Source of the DNA: a virus
IMG/VR virus record: IMGVR_UViG_3300047498_000060
Location: 1 to 64,000 of that record
Length of the DNA stretch: 64,000 nucleotides
Direction: 5' to 3' (one strand)
Positions 8,677 through 17,985 of the stretch are shown piece by piece. The first letter of the stretch is position 1; every line of letters begins with the position of its first letter. Both the position numbers and the translations under genes were made by a program. The notes beneath the pieces are model-generated. The model searched no databases and was not told the origin of the DNA. It saw only the letters and a list, made by a program, of their open reading frames with translations.

Positions 8677-10277
8677 TGCAGATCGCCCCACTCCGCCTGA
8701 ACGGATCCGTTCACCACGAGAGTCGTGTCTCCGGTAACTACAACAAGAAGGTTCTCTTGCCCGCCATCGAGAACGAGTGAAACCGCCCACCCAGCCGGAA
8801 CAGCCTGCGGTGTTCCGACGCTGTTACCTATTGCGAGACTCGCTACCGCGGCGCTTCCCATTGCATTCGCCGTTCCGCTTGTCTGAACGACGAACGCCCA
8901 GGTCAGCTCGAACCAGGCGCCGTCCACGGTGGTGGTGGACTGCAGACCCACGCTTACATGAAGCCGGGTCTGTCCTGGTGTTGTGAGACTGGAGATGGGA
9001 GACCCGGCTGTGCCAGGCAACGGGACCGTCAGGACTGTTACGGGGGTGTTATTCGTTGTTTGAAACGTCCTAGCCTTGGCTTGGCTCTGAGCAACGGTGC
9101 ATGGGGCAACAGTAGCGGGACGAAAAACCGTCTTGTCGTAGAACGTGGCGCCTGTCAGCACCAAAACGATCGACGGCGGCATGTCGGTGAAGTTGACTCC
9201 GTTGATCTGCACCCACAGTGCTGTCACGCCAGGCGGCACAGTTCCAACAGGCGCGGTATCGAAGTACCCCTGCAGTGCTACGGGGTAGGCCGTGTTGTTG
9301 TACACCGCGATCTGATAGCTGCCGAAGTCCGTCTGTACAACGACGGCCGGACCCGTGAGTCCTCCGTCCTCCAGCGTCAGAGTCCCCGTTGTCGACGACG
9401 GCAGCGCCCAGATGTTTGACCCATCGGAAAGCGACAGGTTAGCGTCGAAGTTGCCCGTAAACGGAGGGGTGTACCCAAGAGCCACCGACTTCACGTCCCA
9501 TTGGTTCTCTGCGGAAGACCACTTGAGGGTGAAGGCCCCGCCCTGGATGTCGCAGTAAATCGTTGTTGCGGACGTGAACGGGAACTGCGGATAACGAAGC
9601 ACGTGACCCCCCTGCGCCGTCAGGTGCAGTGGGTACGTCTGCCACGTTCCAGTACCATCGATGAAGGTGAGCTCGAGGCCATCAAGCGGTGTACCCGTGA
9701 ACGTCAGATCGATGGTGGCACCTGACTCAACAAGGTAGACAGTATCGGCATCCGGAAGAGCAAGATTGCCCGTCGCACTGATGACCGTCGGCGGGGTTAC
9801 GCCACCTCCTCCGCCCAGCGTAAGGACGTACGCAAGGACAGCCTCAAAGAATGGCGCGTAGCCGCGCTCATTCGGTGCGCCTGTCGTTGGCGGGATGAGA
9901 ACGTTGTCTTCTCCAACACGCTCCCCAAAGGCCGGCAAACACAACCCGTGAAACAGTAGAACGCCTGTGCTGCTGTAGCGAACGCGTATTACGAGAACAA
10001 CGATGTTCCCCAGACCTCCACTGTTTGTAACGAGCTGGATACGATAAGTTCCGGGGATGTCCGGTGTGAAAGTCGCCGTCGCTGTTGTCGAGCCAGAGAA
10101 GACCGCCGCACTGCCCGGCGGAACGTCCAAGAAGGACCATTGCCACGCCGTGTTCCCCGAGAGCACGCTGTGGCAGACCACGGGCTGCGTGAGCCAGATG
10201 TCATCGCGCGCAACGCCAGGAGTACCGACCGGGGTCGGGTTGGCGGCCTGGTCAAACCTGATCTGTGCGCCGGGCAT
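8673..10277 (-). CDS. Virion appendage protein with PKD/Ig-like N-terminus (534 aa)
   Basis: AGGAGA ribosome-binding site before ATG 10277. Residues about 40-95 (WQWSFLDVPPGSAAVFSG...DIPGTYRIQLVTNSGG) match a PKD-type Ig-like domain. The remaining 440 residues are Gly/Thr/Val beta-rich with no catalytic motif. It follows the J-like baseplate gene, with a plus-strand gene between, and precedes the lectin-like protein, so a baseplate-attached adhesin is the best guess. Confidence 0.7.
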   Translation of the reverse strand: MPGAQIRFDQAANPTPVGTPGVARDDIWLTQPVVCHSVLSGNTAWQWSFLDVPPGSAAVFSGSTTATATFTPDIPGTYRIQLVTNSGGLGNIVVLVIRVRYSSTGVLLFHGLCLPAFGERVGEDNVLIPPTTGAPNERGYAPFFEAVLAYVLTLGGGGGVTPPTVISATGNLALPDADTVYLVESGATIDLTFTGTPLDGLELTFIDGTGTWQTYPLHLTAQGGHVLRYPQFPFTSATTIYCDIQGGAFTLKWSSAENQWDVKSVALGYTPPFTGNFDANLSLSDGSNIWALPSSTTGTLTLEDGGLTGPAVVVQTDFGSYQIAVYNNTAYPVALQGYFDTAPVGTVPPGVTALWVQINGVNFTDMPPSIVLVLTGATFYDKTVFRPATVAPCTVAQSQAKARTFQTTNNTPVTVLTVPLPGTAGSPISSLTTPGQTRLHVSVGLQSTTTVDGAWFELTWAFVVQTSGTANAMGSAAVASLAIGNSVGTPQAVPAGWAVSLVLDGGQENLLVVVTGDTTLVVNGSVQAEWGDLQ

Positions 10278-10311
10278 TGCTCTGATCTCCTACACGCTGT
10301 ACCTGTACGGG

Positions 10312-10581
10312 ATGCCGTCCTTCAAGGAGCTGGACCCCGAGGTTACCAGGAAGCTGCTGGAAGGGCACGAGGACGTCCTGACTCCAGCCGTATTGAAGCA
10401 AGACGAGTTCTACCGGACGTGCCGCTGTCCGCGTTGCGGGAAGAGCTGCCAGAAGGAGTTCGTGAAGGGGCACACTTTCTCTGACGAGAACAACATTGCG
10501 CCGAGATCGTGTCTCCGCTGCACCTCCTGCAAGTGCCTCTTCGATCCGCACTCTGGCCTCGTTCTCGAGAACGCGGGCTAG
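10312..10581 (+). CDS. Plus-strand zinc-ribbon protein (89 aa)
   Basis: Runs against all its neighbours. CRCPRCGKSC and CLRCTSCKC form two CxxC knuckles of a probable zinc ribbon. Start is uncertain: no Shine-Dalgarno precedes ATG 10312, and coding-like sequence (SYTLYLYG) continues upstream in frame, so a nearby non-ATG start is possible. Stop overlaps the stop of the J-like gene by 4 bp, and its start faces the 534-residue gene across about 34 bp, leaving room for divergent promoters. Looks like an added single gene (moron). Confidence 0.6.
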   Translation: MPSFKELDPEVTRKLLEGHEDVLTPAVLKQDEFYRTCRCPRCGKSCQKEFVKGHTFSDENNIAPRSCLRCTSCKCLFDPHSGLVLENAG

Positions 10582-13500
10582 TTCCCGCTGCCAGAGATGT
10601 TCCTCGAGATCTGCAGCACGTCGGGGAAGAAGGCGGCAAGCCGGCCAGTGTTGAGCGCGTTCTGACTTCGTTCCGCAGTCAACGAGCGATCGACGTTGTG
10701 GATGATCGCAATGAGGTCGATGGGGTTCATCACGGACGTCGCGTTGCGGTTCGCGCAGATGTTCTCGAGGTCGCTGACGTTGAGTGTTCCGCTCGGAAGA
10801 ATCGCGGCAATGAAAGCTTCCACGTCTGAGGTGACGAGGTCAGCGGTCGAGCCCCCAAAGTAGACCAGGGTGAGCCGCACGAAGTAGGGGTTCAGGTGCC
10901 GCGCGAGCGGACTCGAGCAGATGACACGCTCGGTGTCAGCGGTGATGAAGTTGTTCGTATCCTGTACCGGCGCAGACTGGTCGTAGTTGACCTGGATGTT
11001 CTGCCCGCCCAAGAAGGTCGCGTTGTCTGGACTGTCACTCACTCCGGGCGCGAGGATAGAGGTCGACAGAATGAGCTTGGGGCGCTCGGCCGGCGAGAAC
11101 GAGAGGTTCGGATCGTCAGTGGTCAGGTAGTAGCCGTCAGAGTGGTAGTTGTCGACGGTGAGCTGGAGGCCCGCACCGAGGTTGTACTGCGGGCCCGTGC
11201 CCTGCGATACAAGCTGCACTTGGAAGCCGTAGAGCCCGCCACTCTCTGTGTTGGTGGACATCGTCGTAGAGACGATACGCTGCACTCCAGGGCGTAGAAC
11301 GGAGAACTGCTCCATCCCAGCTCCAGTACCCGCACTCGGGAGCACGGGGTCTACCTGGATGACGTTCACGTTACCGCCCGGGGCGATACTAGTGATGGTG
11401 TACGTCCCGGCATCTGGCGCCTCGTTGTTCTGGTCCACGCCCGTGATGAGCGAGAAGCCGAGAATGGCGTTCGCGGCTCCCGGACCTACGCCTGTTGTTC
11501 CAGAAGCTCCGCGAACAATGAGCGAGAGGGTAGGGCTGAACGTGAGCTGGTTGCTCGCATTGAGCGAACAGATGGTCGACCCAACGACGTTGTTGATCTG
11601 GGCGACCACGCCGGCGCGCGTCACATCCGTAGCGCCAATCGCAGAGCTGTCGTTGATGAAGATGATGGTCTTGTCCGGACCTCCGTCCAGGCTGATGGTG
11701 AGAGTCTTCGTGTTGAGGTTGACCACCGGATCAGCCAGAACCACGGTACCCGTCAGAGGAGCGAAGTCGATGATGAGCTCGTCGCCGTACTGGACGCCCT
11801 GTGTGACGAAGTTCGTGGAAAGTGACCGGAAAAAGGCTGCGTTCCCTAGGAGAGCCGTTCCCGTCGTGCCATCGAGCGGCTTCGCTCCACTGGGAAGTGC
11901 AGGGATGCGCTGGTACTTCTGCGAGGGGTCGGGGAAGTAGTTCAGCACCGATCCGTCCGCGGCGGTGTACGAGAAAACTGTGTTTCCGGTCACCTCGAAG
12001 CTGGTGGGGTCGATGAAGTAGAGCTCGACGGTGCCCAGCGAACGAGCGCCCACCTGTACGTGCGTACCGATCGCTGGGTTGAAGTCGTGGAGCGTGCGCA
12101 ACGGGTCGTATGCGAGGTCACTGAAAGGGATGTTCGGGACTGGGTCGAACCCATTGTCGTCGAGGACATTCGCCGCGAGCTGGAAGAACCCCACCTGATT
12201 GCCGTCCAGCGTCTGAGCAACATCGTAGCTGGCGTCGAGCGCTGGACGGAGCGAGGCCCAGCCGCCGTTGGCGTAGACCGTGGCCGAGGTGATGTCACGT
12301 GTGGTGAAGGTCCCCGTAGAGTACCCGAACAACAAGAACAACGCCGTTCCGCCGTTGACCTGCATCCCCGGCTTGATGGGCAGAAATCCGACACGGTTGG
12401 AATGGTTGTTGATGTCCGCGCCGAGCGTGACCACCGACCGCGGGATTGACGGCGTCGTCGCTCCTGCGATGGCAAAGCCAACCTGAGTGGCCACATCCGC
12501 CGGCGAGAGCCAACCGCCTGAGAGTGAGCCTGGGGTGAAGACCACGTTGACGATGACATGGTTGCTCTGGTCAGCGATGTTGAGGGTAAGACCAGAGAGG
12601 TTCAGCCCGGGAACACCGGTGTGTTCGGGGAATGGGGCAGAGACGAGACCCAGGATGCCGTCCTCGATGTCCGCTTTGACGCCGCTGCCGATGCTGGCAA
12701 AGCCGTTGGTCTGGCAGTCGACGGGCTTGGCATAGGGGATGGTTGTTCCGACCGGTTGTCCTGACGTGTCAAGCAGCTCGATAGAGGTAATGCGCACGAA
12801 GGGCATCACCATTCCTCCGTCGGTGTTCGGGGTGTAGACGACGTACGAGACATCGTTCACGCTCGAGGACAAGGGGCGATCCACGAGGATCTGATTGAAG
12901 AACGGATCTTGTACTGCCTTCACGGTGTAATGCCCCATGACGAGGCCGCCGTTCAGGAGCTGAAGAATGTCTCCCTCAGCGACCCCATAGTTCGCGAAGT
13001 CCACGCCGCTAGCAGTCGTCACAACTGACTGCCCTAGCACTGTCGACATATCGCTGCCGCTGATCTTCGTCTGCTTCGGATTCAGAAGGTCGATGAAGAT
13101 GCTGTCGCTGATGTGCCAGCGATACGCCCCGGTGACTTGTTCGATCGCCGGCGTGATGAGCAGCTGCGGAGAAGCACCTGCGATCTGCTGAGTCGTAAGG
13201 ATGCGGTATGTGCCGGCGTTTGGCGGATCGAGGATTTCGATGGAAAGCCCGTTGGCCTCCGCGTTGTTGAGCGCGGTCCAGACAGGGTCGTTGACGGAGT
13301 AGTTGCCGCCGGCGCCGGGAGCCAAGGTGTAATCCTCGAGCTCAACCCAGGAGGTGTTCGGTAGAGTCGGCGTGATGTTCGCGTTCAGAAGCACACCCTC
13401 AAGAACAGGATCGTCATCAACGATGTCGTTGAGGGTCAGCACCTTCACGTTGAAGGCGGAGCCCGCAACGTAGACATCAGTGCAGCCGCCGATGTGAACC

Positions 13501-14741
13501 TCTCCGTTCGGCATCTGGATAGTGCCGAAAGGCGTGTTCGGAAACAGGATGCCTCCGGGGATACCCGAAAGAGTCAAGGAGTTCTGCCGGAGCGTCCAAG
13601 CGAAGGTCGGGTTCGTCGTAGTATACGCAAGCACTTGATCAGCTAGATCGAGGGTCTGCGAGTTCACCACCGCGAGGACGGCGAGGTCACGCACGAGGGG
13701 CAGACTGCCCACAGGGAAGGCGTTGAAGACTGTCACCACGAAGCCGGCAGGAGCCGAACCCGTGGGTCCAATGAGTTGCGTGAAGTCGACGCCAGGATCC
13801 GTGGTCGTCATGCGCCGCGTGAGGAGGGCGCTCTGCCCGTCGGACACGGTCGCCATGAGGAAGCCGGCTGCGAGGATAGGGCCGAGCCCTCCTCCCGTGA
13901 GAACGTCGCGCTCCATCTCCGGGTCGTTGAACCCAATGGGAAAGCACGAAACAACCTCCGAGAGAGTGTTCTCAACCTGAAAGATGATGCCGCGCTCGGT
14001 GACGAGAGAGCGCTCGGTGAGCCCTTGCTCGATGCTGTTGACATACTCGACAACAGTCTGGGCATCGATACCGTTTGCGAACGCTACAAGGTTCGTAATG
14101 CGCGTTGCGCTCGCAACGTTGGCGATAGTGACTACGTCGTCCGCAGCGATGTTGTACTGGCTGCCCGGCGCCTCCGCGATGACGTTGACGTCGAAATAGT
14201 AGAGCGTGCCGTCGATGTTCAGCAGCATCTCGTCGACGCGTATGGACTGCGACTGCGTTGGGAAGAAGTGGTAGCCTTCCTGCGAGGTCACGAAGTTTGC
14301 AGGGGTCACGCCGATGCTCTGCGGAGACGCGAAGTAGATGCGGACGACACCCGTAGCGTACTTACCGCTCTCGATCGACGCGAACAGGTTGGCTCCGAGC
14401 GCCTGTGCCTCATCGGAGGTGAGGATGGTCGGGTTGGCGAACGACAGATTGTTCGCGACGCGCGTGATCTCACGGACGATGGGATTCCACAGAACGATGC
14501 CGGCCTTGACGAGCAGGTCCGTGATCGCGTCCCCCTCCTTCGTCGGCATGTCAGGGAACTGCTGGTTCAACGTCGTCTGAATGAAGAGTCCAATGTCGAC
14601 AGTGAACGGGTCCGTGCCCAGCCGCTGGAGGATGGGTTGTATGACGCTCACGGAATACGGACTGCCCGGCGAGAGGTCCAACGTCGGGTCGACGTTGTTC
14701 AGGCACTGCACGATAAAGGACCGTAAATCTGCGAGCGCCAC
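10578..14741 (-). CDS. Baseplate J-like wedge protein (1387 aa)
   Basis: The first 300 residues follow the baseplate J / gp6-like pattern: PTKEGDAITDLLVKAGIVLW, then FASPQSIGVTPANFVTSQEG, FDVNVIAEAPGSQYNIAADD (the strand-rich J core) and SIEQGLTERSLVTERGIIF. The remaining thousand residues are repetitive beta domains, far longer than P2 gpJ (about 300 residues) and closer in size to large-phage wedge proteins. The gp25-like gene lies 12 bp upstream, as in many contractile tail clusters. Role: bridges the baseplate hub to the peripheral adhesins encoded downstream. Confidence 0.8.
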   Translation of the reverse strand: MALADLRSFIVQCLNNVDPTLDLSPGSPYSVSVIQPILQRLGTDPFTVDIGLFIQTTLNQQFPDMPTKEGDAITDLLVKAGIVLWNPIVREITRVANNLSFANPTILTSDEAQALGANLFASIESGKYATGVVRIYFASPQSIGVTPANFVTSQEGYHFFPTQSQSIRVDEMLLNIDGTLYYFDVNVIAEAPGSQYNIAADDVVTIANVASATRITNLVAFANGIDAQTVVEYVNSIEQGLTERSLVTERGIIFQVENTLSEVVSCFPIGFNDPEMERDVLTGGGLGPILAAGFLMATVSDGQSALLTRRMTTTDPGVDFTQLIGPTGSAPAGFVVTVFNAFPVGSLPLVRDLAVLAVVNSQTLDLADQVLAYTTTNPTFAWTLRQNSLTLSGIPGGILFPNTPFGTIQMPNGEVHIGGCTDVYVAGSAFNVKVLTLNDIVDDDPVLEGVLLNANITPTLPNTSWVELEDYTLAPGAGGNYSVNDPVWTALNNAEANGLSIEILDPPNAGTYRILTTQQIAGASPQLLITPAIEQVTGAYRWHISDSIFIDLLNPKQTKISGSDMSTVLGQSVVTTASGVDFANYGVAEGDILQLLNGGLVMGHYTVKAVQDPFFNQILVDRPLSSSVNDVSYVVYTPNTDGGMVMPFVRITSIELLDTSGQPVGTTIPYAKPVDCQTNGFASIGSGVKADIEDGILGLVSAPFPEHTGVPGLNLSGLTLNIADQSNHVIVNVVFTPGSLSGGWLSPADVATQVGFAIAGATTPSIPRSVVTLGADINNHSNRVGFLPIKPGMQVNGGTALFLLFGYSTGTFTTRDITSATVYANGGWASLRPALDASYDVAQTLDGNQVGFFQLAANVLDDNGFDPVPNIPFSDLAYDPLRTLHDFNPAIGTHVQVGARSLGTVELYFIDPTSFEVTGNTVFSYTAADGSVLNYFPDPSQKYQRIPALPSGAKPLDGTTGTALLGNAAFFRSLSTNFVTQGVQYGDELIIDFAPLTGTVVLADPVVNLNTKTLTISLDGGPDKTIIFINDSSAIGATDVTRAGVVAQINNVVGSTICSLNASNQLTFSPTLSLIVRGASGTTGVGPGAANAILGFSLITGVDQNNEAPDAGTYTITSIAPGGNVNVIQVDPVLPSAGTGAGMEQFSVLRPGVQRIVSTTMSTNTESGGLYGFQVQLVSQGTGPQYNLGAGLQLTVDNYHSDGYYLTTDDPNLSFSPAERPKLILSTSILAPGVSDSPDNATFLGGQNIQVNYDQSAPVQDTNNFITADTERVICSSPLARHLNPYFVRLTLVYFGGSTADLVTSDVEAFIAAILPSGTLNVSDLENICANRNATSVMNPIDLIAIIHNVDRSLTAERSQNALNTGRLAAFFPDVLQISRNISGSGN

Positions 14742-14753
14742 GTGGGACCTCCT

Positions 14754-15413
14754 TCAGACAGCCAGGTTTGCGACGGCAGCCGTACCGGCTTGCGACAGAA
14801 GAGAGATGCTCGCGATGAGCGCACCTTCCTCCTGGTTGAACTCGGCGTTCGTCACGGTGGCGGAGAGTAACCGCTCTGCCGGAGGAATGGTGGGGTCTTG
14901 CGACTGGATGGTGATGATCTGCCGCTGCGTCTGGGTCACGCTCAGGATGATGGAGCTGATGATCCCGCCGGCGGAGGACTCGCTGTAGTACATCGAGAGC
15001 GGGGCGAGGGCGTTGCCGCCGACACGGGGCGCGAAGATGTCGCGGCCCGGTGTGGTGAGCAGGATCTTCAGGAAGACCTGCATCAGGCGGAGAATGCCGG
15101 AGACCTTCGAGGCCACCGGCGGGATCTCGAACTTGATGAGGGATCGCGGGGAGACCGTGAGCTGGTTCGAAACCACCGTCACCGAGGTGAGGGTCGCGTT
15201 GGCCAGGAGAACGGGCACCTGCGCGAGCAGACGGTTCTTCGAGAGAACAACGACGCTCGGGGAGGCGACGTCGTTGATGAAGACCTGCGAGACCGAGCTG
15301 AAGTCCTTGCCGTAGATATCGAGCGTCCGAGGCAACGCTACGGAAGGCAGGATCTTCGCCTTCGTCAACGGGATGATCGTCTGCGGGAACACCACCTGGA
15401 GGTCAATCGCCAC
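14754..15413 (-). CDS. gp25/W-like baseplate wedge protein with IPT/TIG-like N-terminus (219 aa)
   Basis: GTG start at 15413; no ATG is in frame nearby. Residues 20-95 (PRTLDIYGKDFSSVSQVFIN...NRLLAQVPVLL) resemble an IPT/TIG Ig-like fold. Residues about 106-140 (LRLMQVFLKILLTTPGRDIF) match the core of the GPW/gp25 baseplate family. Immediately upstream of the J-like gene, the usual neighbour. Follows the terminator after RNase HII. Confidence 0.68.
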   Translation of the reverse strand: MAIDLQVVFPQTIIPLTKAKILPSVALPRTLDIYGKDFSSVSQVFINDVASPSVVVLSKNRLLAQVPVLLANATLTSVTVVSNQLTVSPRSLIKFEIPPVASKVSGILRLMQVFLKILLTTPGRDIFAPRVGGNALAPLSMYYSESSAGGIISSIILSVTQTQRQIITIQSQDPTIPPAERLLSATVTNAEFNQEEGALIASISLLSQAGTAAVANLAV

Positions 15414-15433
15414 ACGGGCAGCCTACCGCGCAT

Positions 15434-15464
15434 GGCTAAGGAAAAGAAGGGCGGGGCCGCCCCT
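15434..15464 (-). terminator. Intrinsic terminator after rnhB
   Basis: On the minus strand a GC hairpin (GGGGCGG/CCGCCC) is followed by TTCTTTTCCTTAGCC. It separates RNase HII from the gp25-like gene and carries the TTAGC tail seen in most terminators here. Confidence 0.65.
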
Positions 15465-15473
15465 GGCGACCCC

Positions 15474-16052
15474 TTACCTTGGCCGGATCCACTCCGGATG
15501 GCTCTTCATGGGCTCGTAAGACCGGCGGTGCCACGGGGTCATCCCGTGAGCTGCCAGGCCCGCATCGTGACGCGGATTGCGGTACCCGGCGCCCGTGTCG
15601 AAGCCCCAGTGAGGGTATTGCCGGTGGTAGTCTCGCATGTCCTCGTCGCGGTTGAACTTCGCGATGACGCTGGCCGCACTGACTGCCGGGAAGAGCGAGT
15701 CGGCCTTGGGGACAAGACGCGCCTTAGGGAACATCGGCAGCGGGACGTTCCCGTCGACGACGACCTCCGCCTGCGGAAAGAGGCGCAGCATTTCGTAGAT
15801 GGCCAGAGAGTGACACCAGACCATACAGTTCCGCACCCCGTACTTGTCGATGGCCTCTGAGTGGCTCTCCACGAGGACCGATGGGAGCCTGTAGAGCTCC
15901 GGGTAAAGCCGGGCGTGGTCTTCCTTCTCGAGCTTCTTGCTGTCGGTCAGCCCGGGCATGGTCCAGCCCTCGGGGACTGCGACAGCGCAGACGAGGAGAG
16001 GGCCAGCCCAAGAACCGAGGCCGACCTCATCGACGCCGATGATGTGCTTCAT
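15474..16052 (-). CDS. rnhB: Ribonuclease HII
   Basis: 192 residues, close to the family norm. Start GVDEVGLGSWAGPL (Asp8, Glu9), TDSKKL, VVVDGN (Asp100) and ADSLFPAVSAASVIAKFNRD (Asp118) give the DEDD set of type 2 RNase H, and the C-terminal HWGFDTGAGY also fits. It would cut RNA in RNA-DNA hybrids or at single ribonucleotides, acting in replication or primer removal in the infected cell. ATG overlaps the preceding stop (ATGA). Phage RNase HII genes are uncommon; RNase H1 types are seen more often. Confidence 0.9.
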   Translation of the reverse strand: MKHIIGVDEVGLGSWAGPLLVCAVAVPEGWTMPGLTDSKKLEKEDHARLYPELYRLPSVLVESHSEAIDKYGVRNCMVWCHSLAIYEMLRLFPQAEVVVDGNVPLPMFPKARLVPKADSLFPAVSAASVIAKFNRDEDMRDYHRQYPHWGFDTGAGYRNPRHDAGLAAHGMTPWHRRSYEPMKSHPEWIRPR

Positions 16053-16297
16053 GTGTCCCAGAAGGCGGCGAGGAGCTCCTCGGTGGCGAGGAGCTCCTCG
16101 AGAAGGGCCGAGGACAGGACGTCTCGCTGGAGAGCAAGCGCGTCTCGGCGCGTGGTGAGCTCGGAGATGAGGTTCAACAGCGAGGCCACCGGCGTGGGGC
16201 CTGTGCCGGACGTCGTGATGACAGAGGGCTCCTGGAAGGTCGCGACGAAGAGATGTGCCTCATCCTCCGATTCCGCGATCTCAATGACCTCCTTCAT
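16049..16297 (-). CDS. Hypothetical protein (82 aa)
   Basis: The longer open frame is rejected because the upstream 69-residue gene ends at 16294 and its TGA overlaps ATG 16297. Product MKEVIEIAESEDEAHLF... with a C-terminal Leu/Glu-rich helix (LLEELLATEELLAAF). The plus-strand sequence gcgaggagctcctcg is repeated within that helix. No family recognised. Confidence 0.6.
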   Translation of the reverse strand: MKEVIEIAESEDEAHLFVATFQEPSVITTSGTGPTPVASLLNLISELTTRRDALALQRDVLSSALLEELLATEELLAAFWDT

Positions 16298-16503
16298 GCG
16301 TGTCGCGCCCGAAGAATCTCCAGGTCGGTAAGGCACAACGCGAGCTCTTCCGAAGGCCGTAGCCCCTTCTGGTACCCCAAACGCTCCTTCCTCGGAGTCA
16401 CCTTCGCAGCCAGTTCCGCGATTCGGTTCAGGAGCATTTTCTCTGTCGTTCGGATCGGTTCGTGGTCTTCGTCGCATAGAGTTGCTTTCTCACGCTTGGG
16501 CAC
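16294..16503 (-). CDS. Hypothetical helical protein (69 aa)
   Basis: MPKREKATLCDEDHEP... followed by charged helices. Coupled to the next gene by ATGA. No family recognised. Confidence 0.6.
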   Translation of the reverse strand: MPKREKATLCDEDHEPIRTTEKMLLNRIAELAAKVTPRKERLGYQKGLRPSEELALCLTDLEILRARHA

Positions 16504-16511
16504 GTGCGCTC

Positions 16512-16928
16512 CTATGTACCAGTAGGCGAAGTAGTAGTAGTACCCAGGACACCGAAGGGTACTTCAGTCGGCGACTGCTGCTTGACCGGGGTATTCACAT
16601 CCTGTGTGGGGTCCGGATCTGCAAACGCCGCCGGAGGTTGAGCCTTGATCTTCACCACAGCGGCTGTGACGTTGTTCAGGACGTTCTGGATGGCCTGCAA
16701 CGGGCTCGGGCGGTTCGGCGTCGGAGAAGTGGTCAACCGCGTGATCTGTGCCTGTGCGAGCTCCTCAAACGTGAGGGCGTTGAAAGACTGGGTCGTCTTG
16801 TCTCCCTCAACTGCAGCGTACGCGTCGCTGAGGGAGGTCCGGAGCTCTAGGTTCTGCTGCTGCTGTGCAGCGGTGGTGCTGGTCTGAGAGCCCGCAGTGC
16901 CGCTGTTACCCGAGGACGTTTCTCCCAT
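16512..16928 (-). CDS. Low-complexity hypothetical protein (138 aa)
   Basis: Both ends are Ser/Thr/Gly/Pro-rich and disordered-looking; the middle (LRTSLSDAYAAVEGDKTTQS) is helical. The start lies inside the end of the upstream gene, with GGAGC upstream. Could be a minor virion or scaffold-type protein; no direct evidence. Confidence 0.6.
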   Translation of the reverse strand: MGETSSGNSGTAGSQTSTTAAQQQQNLELRTSLSDAYAAVEGDKTTQSFNALTFEELAQAQITRLTTSPTPNRPSPLQAIQNVLNNVTAAVVKIKAQPPAAFADPDPTQDVNTPVKQQSPTEVPFGVLGTTTTSPTGT

Positions 16929-17409
16929 GCTCCAGCTCCTTCGCGTGGAGCCTTAGTAGAGCAGGGATCGTCTGCGCCTCATAGACGGACATCGAGCACG
17001 CAACGATCTTGATAGGCAGCGGCCATTCCCCGCCTTCAAGATGCGTTTTCAGGAGGGTGAGCGCCTCCACCATCGTCGCGCACTTCTGCGTGACGACAGC
17101 AGCACCTGGCGCGGGCGCGTAAGAGTACAGCACCTCCTGGTACTGGTCCCCCTTCGGTTGGTACGAGACCGCGCGCCGCAGGGGCTGTCGTGGTTCGGCT
17201 GCCGGCGCTTCAGAGGTGGGTTCGGGACGGCAAGCCGTGATGATGTGCGCATCGCCACGCGTCATCTGACCGAGCATCTGCCAACCTCCGTCGGCAAGCT
17301 CCTGGAGAACAGCCTCCAAAGACGCAGCGAACCTGTGTGGGTCTTTCTCGGCGACGACGTGTACCTTCCAGCGAGCACGCATAGGTTTCTGAGGAGGAGT
17401 CGCGGTCAC
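16906..17409 (-). CDS. DUF4177-like N-terminus, hypothetical (167 aa)
   Basis: RARWKVHVVAEKDP...LEAVLQELADGGWQMLG resembles the DUF4177 core (strand, helix, then a GW motif before a strand). A Pro/Ala linker joins it to a second domain (TMVEALTLLKTHLEGGEWPL). GTG/ATG choice taken from the open frame start at 17409, directly abutting the HAD gene stop. Confidence 0.6.
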   Translation of the reverse strand: MTATPPQKPMRARWKVHVVAEKDPHRFAASLEAVLQELADGGWQMLGQMTRGDAHIITACRPEPTSEAPAAEPRQPLRRAVSYQPKGDQYQEVLYSYAPAPGAAVVTQKCATMVEALTLLKTHLEGGEWPLPIKIVACSMSVYEAQTIPALLRLHAKELEHGRNVLG

Positions 17410-17985
17410 CTACTTCCTCCTCGCGAGCTTCTTCACCACGGCAATCACCTCGGGCCAGGACTGGGTGCAGAGAACGTAGTGCGGAAGCTCTTCGCGGAAC
17501 TGCGGGTTCTTCCAGTAGATGGGCTTACCGTCTGGATGCGCCTCGCGCCACTCCTTGAGGTTGCTCGGCTTGTCGTCGATGAGGGCGTCTCCGCGCACGA
17601 AGGCTTTGCGCTTCGCGTGGATGACGTTCTCGTGGGAGATGCCGAAGTACTTCTCGAGGGCAGCTTCGCGTTCGTGCGTCCACGTCCGCGATCCATGGAG
17701 GGGGCTCGTGACGATGATGACGTCCGAGATGTCCTGGAGCTCTTTCACGGCCTCTGCGGCTCCGGGATACGGTTGGATGCTACGCCCGCCCTCTTTCCTC
17801 AGCCGGTCATAGACTGCATCCATGTGTACTTGTGCCGCCGCAGGTAGCGACGAGAACACCTCCCAAGTGTGGATGTCATCGTGCGTGAAGCTATGTGGAT
17901 CGATATCGTGCAGCGTATCCAAGGTCGCTTGAATGAAGTTCAGCAACACTCCGTCCGCGTCGAGCAAAACAACTGGTCGATTCAT
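17410..17985 (-). CDS. HAD-family 5'(3')-deoxyribonucleotidase-like phosphatase
   Basis: 191 residues from ATG 17985 (GGAGA site, ATGA overlap with the HNH gene). HAD motif I is DADGVLLNF, motif II IIVTSP, motif III a Lys in AKRKAF followed by DALIDDKPSNL. The size and motif I match the NT5C group, which dephosphorylates deoxynucleoside monophosphates, so it probably tunes nucleotide pools during replication. Confidence 0.78.
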   Translation of the reverse strand: MNRPVVLLDADGVLLNFIQATLDTLHDIDPHSFTHDDIHTWEVFSSLPAAAQVHMDAVYDRLRKEGGRSIQPYPGAAEAVKELQDISDVIIVTSPLHGSRTWTHEREAALEKYFGISHENVIHAKRKAFVRGDALIDDKPSNLKEWREAHPDGKPIYWKNPQFREELPHYVLCTQSWPEVIAVVKKLARRK

